Shown here: piece after piece, positions 26,235 through 34,003 of the stretch | Numbering within the stretch: the first letter of the stretch is position 1 | How the letters are laid out: each line of letters begins with the position of its first letter | Source: an uncultured Prevotellaceae bacterium | Lineage (GTDB): Bacteria > Bacteroidota > Bacteroidia > Bacteroidales > Bacteroidaceae | Direction: 5' to 3' | Assembly (NCBI GenBank): GCA_949299545.1 | Contig: CASGAM010000017.1 | Coordinates: 1 to 64,000 of the forward strand | DNA length: 64,000 nucleotides | Notes under the pieces: model-generated | What the model was told of the DNA's origin: nothing | What the model saw: only the letters and a program-made list of their open reading frames with translations | Databases searched by the model: none | Made by a program: the position numbers and the translations under genes

Positions 26235-27320
26235 ATGGCAGAAACATTAGAATTACAACAAGTTATTTGTCCAAGTTGTAAACAAGTTATTACATCATTT
26301 AATCCATTCCAGTCTGAAGTTGAATGCCCATATTGTCACAATAAAGCATTCAACCCCCTAATTACAGCCAAAAAAGTGCCTGTACCAGAACGTTTAATTA
26401 TATTCCGTACGTCTGAAAAGGATTTTGAGCAAGCTATGATAAATAACTTAGTTGAACGTGATTATGTTCCAACTGACATCTTTCAGTGTATTAACCCAGG
26501 AAATGTAATTAAAGCATATCTACCAATGTTCCTTTATGAAGGGAGCTACAGGTCATCTTGGTCATGCAAAGTTGCAATAGAAACGACTGAAGTGAGAGCA
26601 TCCTCTAGCGGGGACAAAATCGAGAACAAAAAAGTAAAAAAATTTCTACCGCATACGGGAACATCTCAAGGAAATTTTTCTTTCCTATGTCTTGCCTATG
26701 AAGGAAAAGATATTCCTGAGGAACTAAGAGAATTTAGTAAACAATACAGTTATAATGTAATGGCGTCTAAGGAATATGATCCAGCACTGCTTGGTTTAGA
26801 ATCTGGAGATAACCTTTTAACTCTTGCCTTAGATACGGACACTGATTTAACATGGAATAAATATGGCGATGGTTTGGTTAACGAACTTGCGGCTCAAAAC
26901 GCTCTTGAACAATTATCCGGTGATGAAATCAAAGATTTTCGTGCCAGCAACAGCTATGATTTAAAACACAATGGTCGCTACATTCTGGCTCCATTCTGGT
27001 TCGTATATTATACCTATAATAATGAAAAGCATTACTTTATTATGGATGGCCTTGGAGATGGGTCTTCTATGTCAACTCCTGTTAATCAGGAAGAAGTAAA
27101 ATTCGTTAATGGTAAAGAAAGAATAAAGACTATAGTTAAGTGGTTGTGGCCATTTACTCTTTTGATTTGGTTTTATACAAACCTTACTGCCGCTTTAATA
27201 TTTCTCGCTATTTGGTTTATTACCAAAATTACAGTAAATAAGGTCATGAATAAACAAATAAAGAATCGTCTCGACGCTTCACGAGAACAACGAAGGCAAG
27301 CAGCCCAAACACTTGGTTAA
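26235..27320 (+). CDS. Zinc-ribbon membrane protein, YdjG-like
   Basis: The product is 361 aa. Residues 12-38 form a zinc ribbon with two CxxC pairs (CPSCKQ and CPYCHNK). The central 240 residues are a beta-rich domain with LPMFLYEGSYRSSWSCKVAI and GRYILAPFWFVYYTYNNEKH. Two membrane helices (WLWPFTLLIWFYTNLTAALI and ALIFLAIWFITKITVNKVM) precede a basic tail. This order (zinc ribbon, soluble domain, C-terminal membrane hairpin) is that of B. subtilis YdjG. It is the last of the cassette; a terminator follows 12 bases after the stop. Confidence 0.78.
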   Translation: MAETLELQQVICPSCKQVITSFNPFQSEVECPYCHNKAFNPLITAKKVPVPERLIIFRTSEKDFEQAMINNLVERDYVPTDIFQCINPGNVIKAYLPMFLYEGSYRSSWSCKVAIETTEVRASSSGDKIENKKVKKFLPHTGTSQGNFSFLCLAYEGKDIPEELREFSKQYSYNVMASKEYDPALLGLESGDNLLTLALDTDTDLTWNKYGDGLVNELAAQNALEQLSGDEIKDFRASNSYDLKHNGRYILAPFWFVYYTYNNEKHYFIMDGLGDGSSMSTPVNQEEVKFVNGKERIKTIVKWLWPFTLLIWFYTNLTAALIFLAIWFITKITVNKVMNKQIKNRLDASREQRRQAAQTLG

Positions 27321-27332
27321 AAACATTTTTTG

Positions 27333-27375
27333 ATGAATGCTCTAAATATTTATATGTTTGGAGCATTCATTTTTC
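27333..27375 (+). terminator. Intrinsic terminator of the SPFH cassette
   Basis: ATGAATGCTC (27333-27342) pairs exactly with GAGCATTCAT (27361-27370), followed by TTTTC, 12 bases after the last stop codon. Confidence 0.8.
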
Positions 27376-27570
27376 ACTAGTTTTATTAAACAAGAAACGC
27401 ATGGGATGTTAAGAAAATCATCACAAATCTATAGCTAGCCCAGAAGATGTCTCTTGCCGAAAAACCAATTCCTCGAACGTCAGATAAAATAATAAGACAT
27501 TCTACAGACACATTGTAAATAATATATACGATACCACCCGGTGCAGAACAGTATAAACTATCACCTTGTC

Positions 27571-27657
27571 AACACGACCTGTCGCCTTACAGAAGCGACA
27601 GGTCGTGTTGCAGAAGCGAGCGCTTGCAAATTTTCTTGGAAGCGCTCGCATTTTCTT
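27571..27657 (-). repeat. Dispersed palindromic repeat, copy 2
   Basis: AACACGACCTGTCGC (27571-27585) and GCGACAGGTCGTGTT (27595-27609) are perfect 15-bp inverted copies. A second hairpin follows, GCGAGCGCTT (27616-27625) against AAGCGCTCGC (27640-27649). Core then tail, in the direction of the upstream gene, like copy 1. Confidence 0.85.
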
Positions 27658-27805
27658 AGCCTAAATATCGCATAGAAAATCACAACGCACCATTAAAATT
27701 TTCACATCTGACTTATAGACTTCAGGTAGAAAAGACAAAAATATACTATAGTAGAAACTATATGTTATAATCCCGGGAATCCTTTCCAGAACACAAAATA
27801 ATGCA

Positions 27806-27852
27806 ACAAAAAACCATATCATAGTCTCATTACAAGACTTGATATGGTTTTT
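27806..27852 (-). terminator. Intrinsic terminator of the rpsB-tsf operon
   Basis: On the minus strand the arms AAAACCATATCA (27851-27840) and its exact inverse (27821-27810) form a hairpin, followed by TTTTTTG. It lies 76 bases past the tsf stop. Confidence 0.75.
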
Positions 27853-27927
27853 GAACTTTTTATAGTCAACCGCACATCCGTCATACTCTTATTGACTGAA
27901 AGGCGGAACTATATCGCGGATAATTTA

Positions 27928-28752
27928 TTACTCAGCGCGCAATGTGAAACGTTTGAAAGCTGTTACTGTGCAATCCTTGTCTGCCTCTTTCAAATAATCG
28001 GCAACAGACATTTTGTCATTTTGAATGAAAGCCTGCTTCAACAGACATTCTTCCTTAAACAATTTGGAAACACGTCCCATGGCAATACGCTCTATCATAT
28101 TTTCAGGTTTGCCTTCTTCGCGAGCCTTGTCTGCTGCGATTTCCTTCTCTTTTTCAAGAACATCTGCCGGATAGTCGTTTTCATCGATTGAACGAGGGTT
28201 CATTGCTGCCACCTGCATTGCAACTGAATGACCATACTGAGGATCTACTGTTTTGCTCAGAGCTACCATTGTGCAAAGTTGGTTCTTGTTTTGGTGGTTG
28301 TAAACAGAGATGCTTTCTCCCTCTACAGTCATATAACCATCAAGTTCCATCTTTTCACCAGTGATACCACTGCGATCGGTTACTGCATCTGCAACAGTTC
28401 CACTGCCCATAGGCAAAGCCTTCACCTCGTCAAGGGTAGCACACTTGTTGGCTACAGCCAAATCAAGGATTTCATTCGCCAACTTCACGAAATCTTCATT
28501 CTTGGCAACGAAGTCTGTCTCGCATTTCAGGGCAATGATGGCACCAAAGCCATTAACAGCCTTTGCCACTACACAACCTTCAGCAGCCTCACGGTCTGAA
28601 CGTTTCGCAGCTACGGCCTGTCCCTTCTTACGGATAATCTCCATTGCTGCCTCGATATCGTTGTTGGCCTCTTCCAAAGCCTTCTTGCAATCCATCATAC
28701 CAGCTCCTGACATTTTGCGGAGTTTGGTAATGTCTGCCATTGTAACTGCCAT
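27928..28752 (-). CDS. tsf: Translation elongation factor Ts
   Basis: The product is 274 aa. EF-Ts exchanges GDP for GTP on EF-Tu. The N-terminal UBA domain (TMADITKLRKMSGAGMMDCK) and the core motif CETDFVAKNEDF are present, and the chain ends in the second core subdomain with the usual C-terminal helices. It follows rpsB by 38 bases, the standard gene order. Nothing unusual. Confidence 0.97.
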   Translation of the reverse strand: MAVTMADITKLRKMSGAGMMDCKKALEEANNDIEAAMEIIRKKGQAVAAKRSDREAAEGCVVAKAVNGFGAIIALKCETDFVAKNEDFVKLANEILDLAVANKCATLDEVKALPMGSGTVADAVTDRSGITGEKMELDGYMTVEGESISVYNHQNKNQLCTMVALSKTVDPQYGHSVAMQVAAMNPRSIDENDYPADVLEKEKEIAADKAREEGKPENMIERIAMGRVSKLFKEECLLKQAFIQNDKMSVADYLKEADKDCTVTAFKRFTLRAE

Positions 28753-28790
28753 ATTCTTATGATTAAGTTATAATGTTATATAAATTCTGA

Positions 28791-29624
28791 TTATGCTTCT
28801 TCTGCCGGTGTTTCAGCAGTTTCTTCAACTGTTTCTTCTTCAGCTGTTTCCTCTGATTTCTCTACACGGGCTTTTGCAGCACGCTTGCGGTTCTTTCCTT
28901 CGTTCTCGCCGGCAGCTTCCATGTCTACTTTTTCGGCCTTGCGTTCTTCCAAACCTTCAGCAATAGCAGCGCAACATGCTTCGAGAATCACTTCAATGCT
29001 CTTGTTAGCGTCATCGTTTGCAGGAATTACATAATCGATGTTATCAGGATTTGAGTTTGTATCCACGATAGCAAAGACAGGAATACCCAGACGGTTTGCC
29101 TCATTCACTGCAATGTGTTCCTTCATAACATCGATAACGAACAATGCTGAAGGCAAACGGGTCAGGTCTGCGATTGAGCCAAGGTTCTTCTCCAACTTAG
29201 CACGCTGACGTGATATTTGGAGGATTTCGCGCTTTGAGAGATTTGAGAAAGTACCGTCGGCAGTCATCTTATCGATGTTTGCCATCTTTTTAACAGCCTT
29301 ACGGATAGTCGGGAAGTTTGTCAACATTCCACCCGGCCAACGCTCAATAACATAAGGCATGTTTACAGAGGCAGCCTTGTCAGCAACCACTTGTTTGGCC
29401 TGTTTTTTAGTAGCAACGAACAAAATCTTCTTTCCTGATTTTGCGATTTGTTTCAAAGCCTCGGCTGCGTCGTCGATCTTTGCAACGGTCTTATGAAGGT
29501 CAATGATATGAATACCATTACGCTCCATAAATATATAAGGAGCCATTGCCGGGTTCCATTTTCTTTTAAGGTGACCGAAGTGGCAACCTGCTTCTAATAA
29601 TGTATCAAAATTAGTTCTTGACAT
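28791..29624 (-). CDS. rpsB: 30S ribosomal protein S2
   Basis: The product is 277 aa. The S2 signatures are present: the start MSRTNFDTLLEAGCHFGH, RKWNPAMAPYIF, GGMLTNFPTIRK, and VIDVMKEHIAVNEANRLG followed by IPVFAIVDTNSNPDNIDYVI. The last 45 residues are a Glu/Thr-rich tail (EETAEEETVEETAETPAEEA), as in other Bacteroidetes S2 proteins. The 125-base gap after rpsI holds a short hairpin (GTTTAG-TAT-CTAAAC, 29703-29717) of unclear role. Confidence 0.97.
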   Translation of the reverse strand: MSRTNFDTLLEAGCHFGHLKRKWNPAMAPYIFMERNGIHIIDLHKTVAKIDDAAEALKQIAKSGKKILFVATKKQAKQVVADKAASVNMPYVIERWPGGMLTNFPTIRKAVKKMANIDKMTADGTFSNLSKREILQISRQRAKLEKNLGSIADLTRLPSALFVIDVMKEHIAVNEANRLGIPVFAIVDTNSNPDNIDYVIPANDDANKSIEVILEACCAAIAEGLEERKAEKVDMEAAGENEGKNRKRAAKARVEKSEETAEEETVEETAETPAEEA

Positions 29625-29749
29625 TGTTTTTGTATTTTAATCGTTTACTTTCTTTTTTGTTTTCTCAACCAACCATCAGGTAGTCATAAAAGAATCCCGA
29701 CGGTTTAGATACTAAACGTATATTATGCAGCTCGATAAACGGCCGAATA

Positions 29750-30136
29750 TTAACGTTTACTGAACTGGAATTTACGGCGTGCTTTTGGACGACCCGGTTT
29801 CTTACGTTCAACTTCACGTGAATCACGCGTCATGAAGCCTTCAGCACGGAGCGCTTTCTTGTCTTCAGCGTTTATTTTTACCAAAGCGCGGGCAATGGCC
29901 AAACGCAGTGCCTGAGACTGGCCGGTAAAACCACCACCGTATACATTAACTTTGATGTCATATTTTTCTTCTACGTTCAAAGTAGCCAAAGGCTGCTTCA
30001 CAACATACTGTAGAATTGTTGATGGAAAGTACTGAGCAAGTTCTCTCTTGTTAATAGTAATCTTTCCTGTACCTTCGCTCACATAAACACGGGCTACGGC
30101 GCTCTTGCGACGGCCTATTGCATTAATTACTTCCAT
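29750..30136 (-). CDS. rpsI: 30S ribosomal protein S9
   Basis: The product is 128 aa, the usual length. It starts MEVINAIGRRKSAVARVYVS and ends KPGRPKARRKFQFSKR, the signature C-terminal tail that reaches the ribosomal P site. It starts 5 bases after rplM in the conserved rplM-rpsI pair. Confidence 0.97.
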   Translation of the reverse strand: MEVINAIGRRKSAVARVYVSEGTGKITINKRELAQYFPSTILQYVVKQPLATLNVEEKYDIKVNVYGGGFTGQSQALRLAIARALVKINAEDKKALRAEGFMTRDSREVERKKPGRPKARRKFQFSKR

Positions 30137-30141
30137 ACTAA

Positions 30142-30603
30142 TTATTTATACAGGTTAATATCTATCATTTTAGGGTTCTGAGCTTCATGTTTGTGCTCGC
30201 TACCGGCATAAACATAAAGATTGCCCATCAAGTGTGAAGCCAAACGATTTTTCGGCAACATACCCTTTACAACTTTTCTCATCAGCTTGTCTGCACCGTT
30301 CGGACGAGCCATCAACTTTGCAGGAGTCATTTCACGCTGGCCACCGGGATAACCTGTATATCTCAAATAAACACGGTCTGTCCATTTTTTACCGGTTAAT
30401 TTCACCTTGTCGGCATTGATGATGATCACATTATCACCACAATCTACATGCGGGGTAAAGTTTGGTTTATACTTGCCTCTCAACAGTTTTGCCACTTTTG
30501 AACCAAGACGACCCAATACCTGGTCTGTCGCGTCAACTACCACCCATTCCTTCTTGACAGTAGCTTTGTTGGCCGAAATGGTCTTGTAACTTAAAGTATC
30601 CAT
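30142..30603 (-). CDS. rplM: 50S ribosomal protein L13
   Basis: The product is 153 aa from the ATG at 30603 (MDTLSYKTISANKATVKKEW), the usual L13 start; the frame extends upstream to 30699 but that adds sequence unlike L13. Motifs GRLGSKVAKLLRGKYKP, HVDCGDNVIIINADKVKLTG and KGMLPKNRLASHLMGNLYVY are present. It heads the rplM-rpsI-rpsB-tsf cluster, with a promoter and about 135-nt leader upstream. Confidence 0.96.
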   Translation of the reverse strand: MDTLSYKTISANKATVKKEWVVVDATDQVLGRLGSKVAKLLRGKYKPNFTPHVDCGDNVIIINADKVKLTGKKWTDRVYLRYTGYPGGQREMTPAKLMARPNGADKLMRKVVKGMLPKNRLASHLMGNLYVYAGSEHKHEAQNPKMIDINLYK

Positions 30604-30738
30604 TCTTTTAATTAAAATAATTATTACTACTAAAAAACTTAAATTTCCCTTCTGCGATTCACTAACCGTATTCCAGGCCAAAGGAGATACTATTAACACG
30701 CAGATTCAAAGACTTTTATCGTCTTTTGATAATAATCG
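30604..30738 (-). promoter_or_regulatory. Candidate L13 autoregulatory leader
   Basis: The leader of about 135 nt is longer than needed. It can fold with CTGCG pairing to CGCAG around an internal segment (about 30650-30705). L13 leaders of the Bacteroidia type have been described, but I have not matched this one to a model. Confidence 0.35.
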
Positions 30739-30743
30739 GCTTG

Positions 30744-30780
30744 CAAAATTACGACTTTTCTTTTAAACCGGCAACAAAAA
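30744..30780 (-). promoter_or_regulatory. Promoter of the rplM operon
   Basis: On the minus strand TTTTTGTTG (30780-30772) and TAATTTTG (30751-30744) are 20 bases apart and match the Bacteroidetes -33/-7 consensus. Nothing else is seen in 30781-30921. Confidence 0.7.
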
Positions 30781-30921
30781 CATTTATTTTTTCATGCTAA
30801 TTCTTTATATTGTTCCTGCCAGTCAAGCACGTGATTATGGTTTAGCCGGTATAAATCACAAAACCCTTGGCTGGTTTTGCTTAAACTCACTTATCATGGT
30901 AGTTGACTGAGACGCATATTC

Positions 30922-31419
30922 TCAGATATCAAGCTGCATAATGTAGTCATTCATATAATAACCGTTACCTATCGGAAAATCTCCCTGCCGCGCCACTCTC
31001 ATCCCCAAATGGCGATAGAAACCAAGAGCAGGATTTTGGCGGTTCACATTAAGTTCTATGGAACAAGGTTCAGCACAAACACTTCTCACATACTCTTTCA
31101 CCTTATTAAATAGTTTACCACCCCACTGCATTTTTTGGAAACGCGGCAACACATAAATCTTTTCCAGATGGAAAAGCCCTTTACCTTCAGGACGGACAGA
31201 AACATAACCTGCCGGCTCATCATCCTGAAAAGCGATGAAATAAACATGCCCCTCTTCTTCCATCTGCTTACGGACGGCTTCGACATCATACATCCAATGC
31301 ATCATGTAATCTATCTGTTTCTCTGACAAGATATTCTGATAAGTACACGGAAACACCTCAGCCGCTAAATTATGAATCAACTCACAATCGTTTACGGTCG
31401 CTTGCCTGATAAGCTGCAT
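30922..31419 (-). CDS. GNAT-family N-acetyltransferase
   Basis: The product is 165 aa with the GNAT fold: the start MQLIRQATVNDCELIHNLAAE is typical, the acetyl-CoA loop is YVLPRFQKMQWGGKLFNKVK, and EPCSIELNVNRQNPALGFYR is the final strand-helix. These enzymes transfer acetyl from acetyl-CoA to an amine; the substrate is unknown. It is separated from ilvC by a terminator and lies upstream of the rplM promoter. Confidence 0.88.
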   Translation of the reverse strand: MQLIRQATVNDCELIHNLAAEVFPCTYQNILSEKQIDYMMHWMYDVEAVRKQMEEEGHVYFIAFQDDEPAGYVSVRPEGKGLFHLEKIYVLPRFQKMQWGGKLFNKVKEYVRSVCAEPCSIELNVNRQNPALGFYRHLGMRVARQGDFPIGNGYYMNDYIMQLDI

Positions 31420-31440
31420 ATATTATAGGTTTAAAAGATT

Positions 31441-31469
31441 TAAAAAGGGGTATCAAAATTGATACCCCT
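31441..31469 (-). terminator. Intrinsic terminator of the ilv operon
   Basis: AGGGGTATCA (31446-31455) pairs with TGATACCCCT (31460-31469). On the minus strand the hairpin is followed by TTTTTA. It lies 19 bases past the ilvC stop. Confidence 0.85.
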
Positions 31470-31487
31470 CGATATTTTAACATGAAA

Positions 31488-32531
31488 TCAGTTGTTCTCC
31501 GGACGCAATTTACGGACAGTCTCTGCGGTACGCCACATTTCACTGTCATGCAATGCCTGCAATTCCTTCTCCAACTTCACACGGTAATCCGGCTGTGAGT
31601 TTGAATCGATGGAGATCTGCGCTTCATTACCGGTCTTTACAGATTCGTACAATTTCTGCATAACCGGTTTGATAGCATCGTGGAACGGACCCATCCAGTC
31701 CAAAGCACCACGCTGTGCCGTTGTTGAACAGTTAGCATACATCCAGTCCATACCCTTCTGTGCGAAAAGCGGCATCAAAGACTGTGTCAATTCCTCTACA
31801 GTCTCATTGAAAGCCTCAGACGGAGTATGTCCGTTTTCACGCAACACTTCATACTGAGCCAGCAACAAGCCTTGGATAGCTCCCATCAAAGAACCACGCT
31901 CGCCAGTCAGGTCAGAATAAACCTCACGTTTGAAAGTGGTCTCAAACAAGTAACCAGAACCGATACCGATACCGAATGCCAGCGTACGGTTCAATGCATT
32001 GCCAGTTGCATCCTGATAAACAGCGTATGAACTGTTCAAGCCACGACCTTCGAGGAACATGGTACGCAAAGAAGTACCTGATCCCTTAGGAGCGACCATG
32101 ATGACGTCGATGTCGGCAGGAGGAATAATGTTTGTTCTTTCCTTATAAGTGATACCGAAGCCATGTGAGAAATACAAGGCTTTACCCGGTGTCAGATATT
32201 CTTTGATTTGCGGCCATACGGCAATCTGTGCGGCGTCAGACAGCAACATACAAACGATTGTACCTTTTTGGGCTGCCTCTTCTATTGAGAACAAAGTCTC
32301 ACCCGGCACCCATCCGTCAGCTACCGCCTTGTCGTAAGTCTTGCCCGGACGCTGGCCAACAATCACGTTGAAACCGTTGTCGCGCAAATTACATGCCTGA
32401 CCGGGGCCCTGAACACCATAACCCAATACTGCAATCGTCTCGTTTTTCAAAATCTCACGAGCTTTCTCCAATGGAAATTCTTCGCGGGTCATCACCTTTT
32501 CGATCACACCGCCAAAATTCATTTCTGCCAT
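31488..32531 (-). CDS. ilvC: Ketol-acid reductoisomerase (NADP+)
   Basis: The product is 347 aa. It rearranges and reduces 2-acetolactate or 2-aceto-2-hydroxybutyrate in valine/isoleucine synthesis. The Rossmann motif is VLGYGVQGPGQACNLRDNG, followed by VGQRPGKTYDKAVADGW, the FSHGFGI motif, VAPKGSGTSLR and, in the knotted helical domain, SDLTGERGSLMGAIQG. It is the last gene of the operon. Confidence 0.97.
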   Translation of the reverse strand: MAEMNFGGVIEKVMTREEFPLEKAREILKNETIAVLGYGVQGPGQACNLRDNGFNVIVGQRPGKTYDKAVADGWVPGETLFSIEEAAQKGTIVCMLLSDAAQIAVWPQIKEYLTPGKALYFSHGFGITYKERTNIIPPADIDVIMVAPKGSGTSLRTMFLEGRGLNSSYAVYQDATGNALNRTLAFGIGIGSGYLFETTFKREVYSDLTGERGSLMGAIQGLLLAQYEVLRENGHTPSEAFNETVEELTQSLMPLFAQKGMDWMYANCSTTAQRGALDWMGPFHDAIKPVMQKLYESVKTGNEAQISIDSNSQPDYRVKLEKELQALHDSEMWRTAETVRKLRPENN

Positions 32532-32646
32532 GTTCTATATTCTTTATTATGCAGCTTACCTGCTGCGTTTTTAATTAAAACTTCTATTTAACATCAAATT
32601 CGACCGCAAATTTACAAAATTATCCGGAACAACCTAAAATAAATTG

Positions 32647-33414
32647 CTATTTGTTATCAAATTTAATCTTACTCCGGCATACGACTTCTCCTTCCGGTAA
32701 ATCGCCGCCTACATTCTTTCGTACTTCCACATCAAAAACACCGTCTTCCACTTCATCACGGAAGAAACTCAACGTATCGCCATAGTAACTCTCTGCCACG
32801 TAAGCCAACTCAAAACGAGAAATGCGTTTTGTGGCATACCAATCCTTCGGGAACAAATCCAGCACATGTTCTATGTACTTGATACTGTTCACGTGCCCGT
32901 TGATGTCTATATCACCATAATAAACTTCTATCGTCCGCACCGGCATCATCTGTGCCACTTTGATACGTCCCGGCTTCTCTATCGGGCAAGGCTTTTCTGC
33001 GTCAATATAGTCTATCAGTTCCTGACCATGAAGCGTAAGCAAATCGGCCGGTTTCCGGCTGTCCAAGTCTATCATCGCCCAAACAGAACGGGCATATCCG
33101 TATTCCCTCCCGTCCTCACCGTAAATTGCAAAATTCCGGTCGGTAAAAAGACGATATACATTTTCAATCCACGTGTCTACAGAAAAATGCTCATATTCAG
33201 CCGGCATATCCTTGAGTTCGATAGCCAAACGTGAAAGCACCCACGTATAATTACTTTCATTCATTTTAGCAATACCGAATCCACGCTCAGTAGCATGGAA
33301 ACCGGCACTGTTCAACAAATGGTTACCCAAAACACCCATAAAGAGTTTTCCGGTAAAATCCACATGGAACGGTTCCGCCACAAAATGATAAGTACCTACT
33401 TTGCTTTGTTTCAT
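32647..33414 (-). CDS. Acyl-ACP thioesterase (FatA/FatB-like double hotdog)
   Basis: The product is 255 aa from the ATG at 33414 (MKQSKVGTYHFVAEPFHVDF); the open frame extends upstream to 33534 but overlaps ilvN. Two hotdog repeats are visible: residues 1-140 (ERGFGIAKMNESNYTWVLSR) and 150-250, the second carrying GDIDINGHVNSIKYIEHVLD, the substrate-site motif of plant-type acyl-ACP thioesterases. Such enzymes release fatty acid from ACP. It sits inside the ilv operon, between ilvN and ilvC, so it could act on branched-chain acyl-ACP; that is inference. Confidence 0.88.
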   Translation of the reverse strand: MKQSKVGTYHFVAEPFHVDFTGKLFMGVLGNHLLNSAGFHATERGFGIAKMNESNYTWVLSRLAIELKDMPAEYEHFSVDTWIENVYRLFTDRNFAIYGEDGREYGYARSVWAMIDLDSRKPADLLTLHGQELIDYIDAEKPCPIEKPGRIKVAQMMPVRTIEVYYGDIDINGHVNSIKYIEHVLDLFPKDWYATKRISRFELAYVAESYYGDTLSFFRDEVEDGVFDVEVRKNVGGDLPEGEVVCRSKIKFDNK

Positions 33415-33430
33415 TATAAAATTGTTAATT

Positions 33431-33991
33431 CTACTTCTTCTGCTGCGCCTCGTATGACTTGCGACGTTCCTCAAGAAACTCGTCAAGATACTCCGTGCAA
33501 CTCTTCGTAATCGCGATGCGTCCGGAACGGACATACTGCAAAACGCAGTTGTAATCGTTCAAAGCATAATAAAGCGACATAATGTCGTCTGTCAGGCCCT
33601 TTTTACTTACAACCGTGTAAGTCGGATTCACCTCTACGATTTGTGCGTCATGATGACGAACAGCCGAAGAGATATTCGGATTGTCAAGCACTGCCGGTGT
33701 AGACAGTTTATACAATGCCACTTCCTGGATGAAAATCTCATCATCAGTAAAGTAATTGGCTTGCAATACATCGATTTTCTTTTCTATCTGCTTGGTTATT
33801 TTCTGAATCTGTTCTTCCGTACTCCAACACGTTATGGTATACTTATGCACACCTTTGATACTGGAAGCTGACACGTTAAGGCTTTCAATGTTTACCTGAC
33901 GACGTGTAAAAACAGCCGTTACCTGATTTAAAAGTCCTGCAAAGTTCTCAGAAAAAACAATCAGGGTATAAAAATTCTTTTCTTGTTCCAT
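33431..33991 (-). CDS. ilvN: Acetolactate synthase, small (regulatory) subunit
   Basis: The product is 186 aa from the ATG at 33991; a GTG at 33997 is an alternative, but the ATG is better placed after AAAGAG. An N-terminal ACT domain (NFYTLIVFSENFAGLLNQVT, then FTRRQVNIESLNVS) binds valine for feedback inhibition, as in IlvN/IlvH; the C-terminal part (about 85-180) is a second regulatory domain. It starts 12 bases after ilvB. Confidence 0.93.
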   Translation of the reverse strand: MEQEKNFYTLIVFSENFAGLLNQVTAVFTRRQVNIESLNVSASSIKGVHKYTITCWSTEEQIQKITKQIEKKIDVLQANYFTDDEIFIQEVALYKLSTPAVLDNPNISSAVRHHDAQIVEVNPTYTVVSKKGLTDDIMSLYYALNDYNCVLQYVRSGRIAITKSCTEYLDEFLEERRKSYEAQQKK

Positions 33992-34003
33992 TTGCACGTC
34001 TCT

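Larger units (their letters stand above)
27321..27927. other. Convergent intergenic region, two terminators and a repeat
   Basis: This 607-base gap holds the cassette terminator (27333-27375), repeat copy 2 (27571-27657) and the tsf terminator (27806-27852). Between them (27376-27570 and 27658-27805) I see no open frame or promoter. Confidence 0.6.

Noticed and set aside
33415-33534. N-terminal extension of the thioesterase
   Set aside because: It overlaps the ilvN 3' end and gives an Arg/Ser-rich stretch; the family starts at MKQSKVGTYHF.
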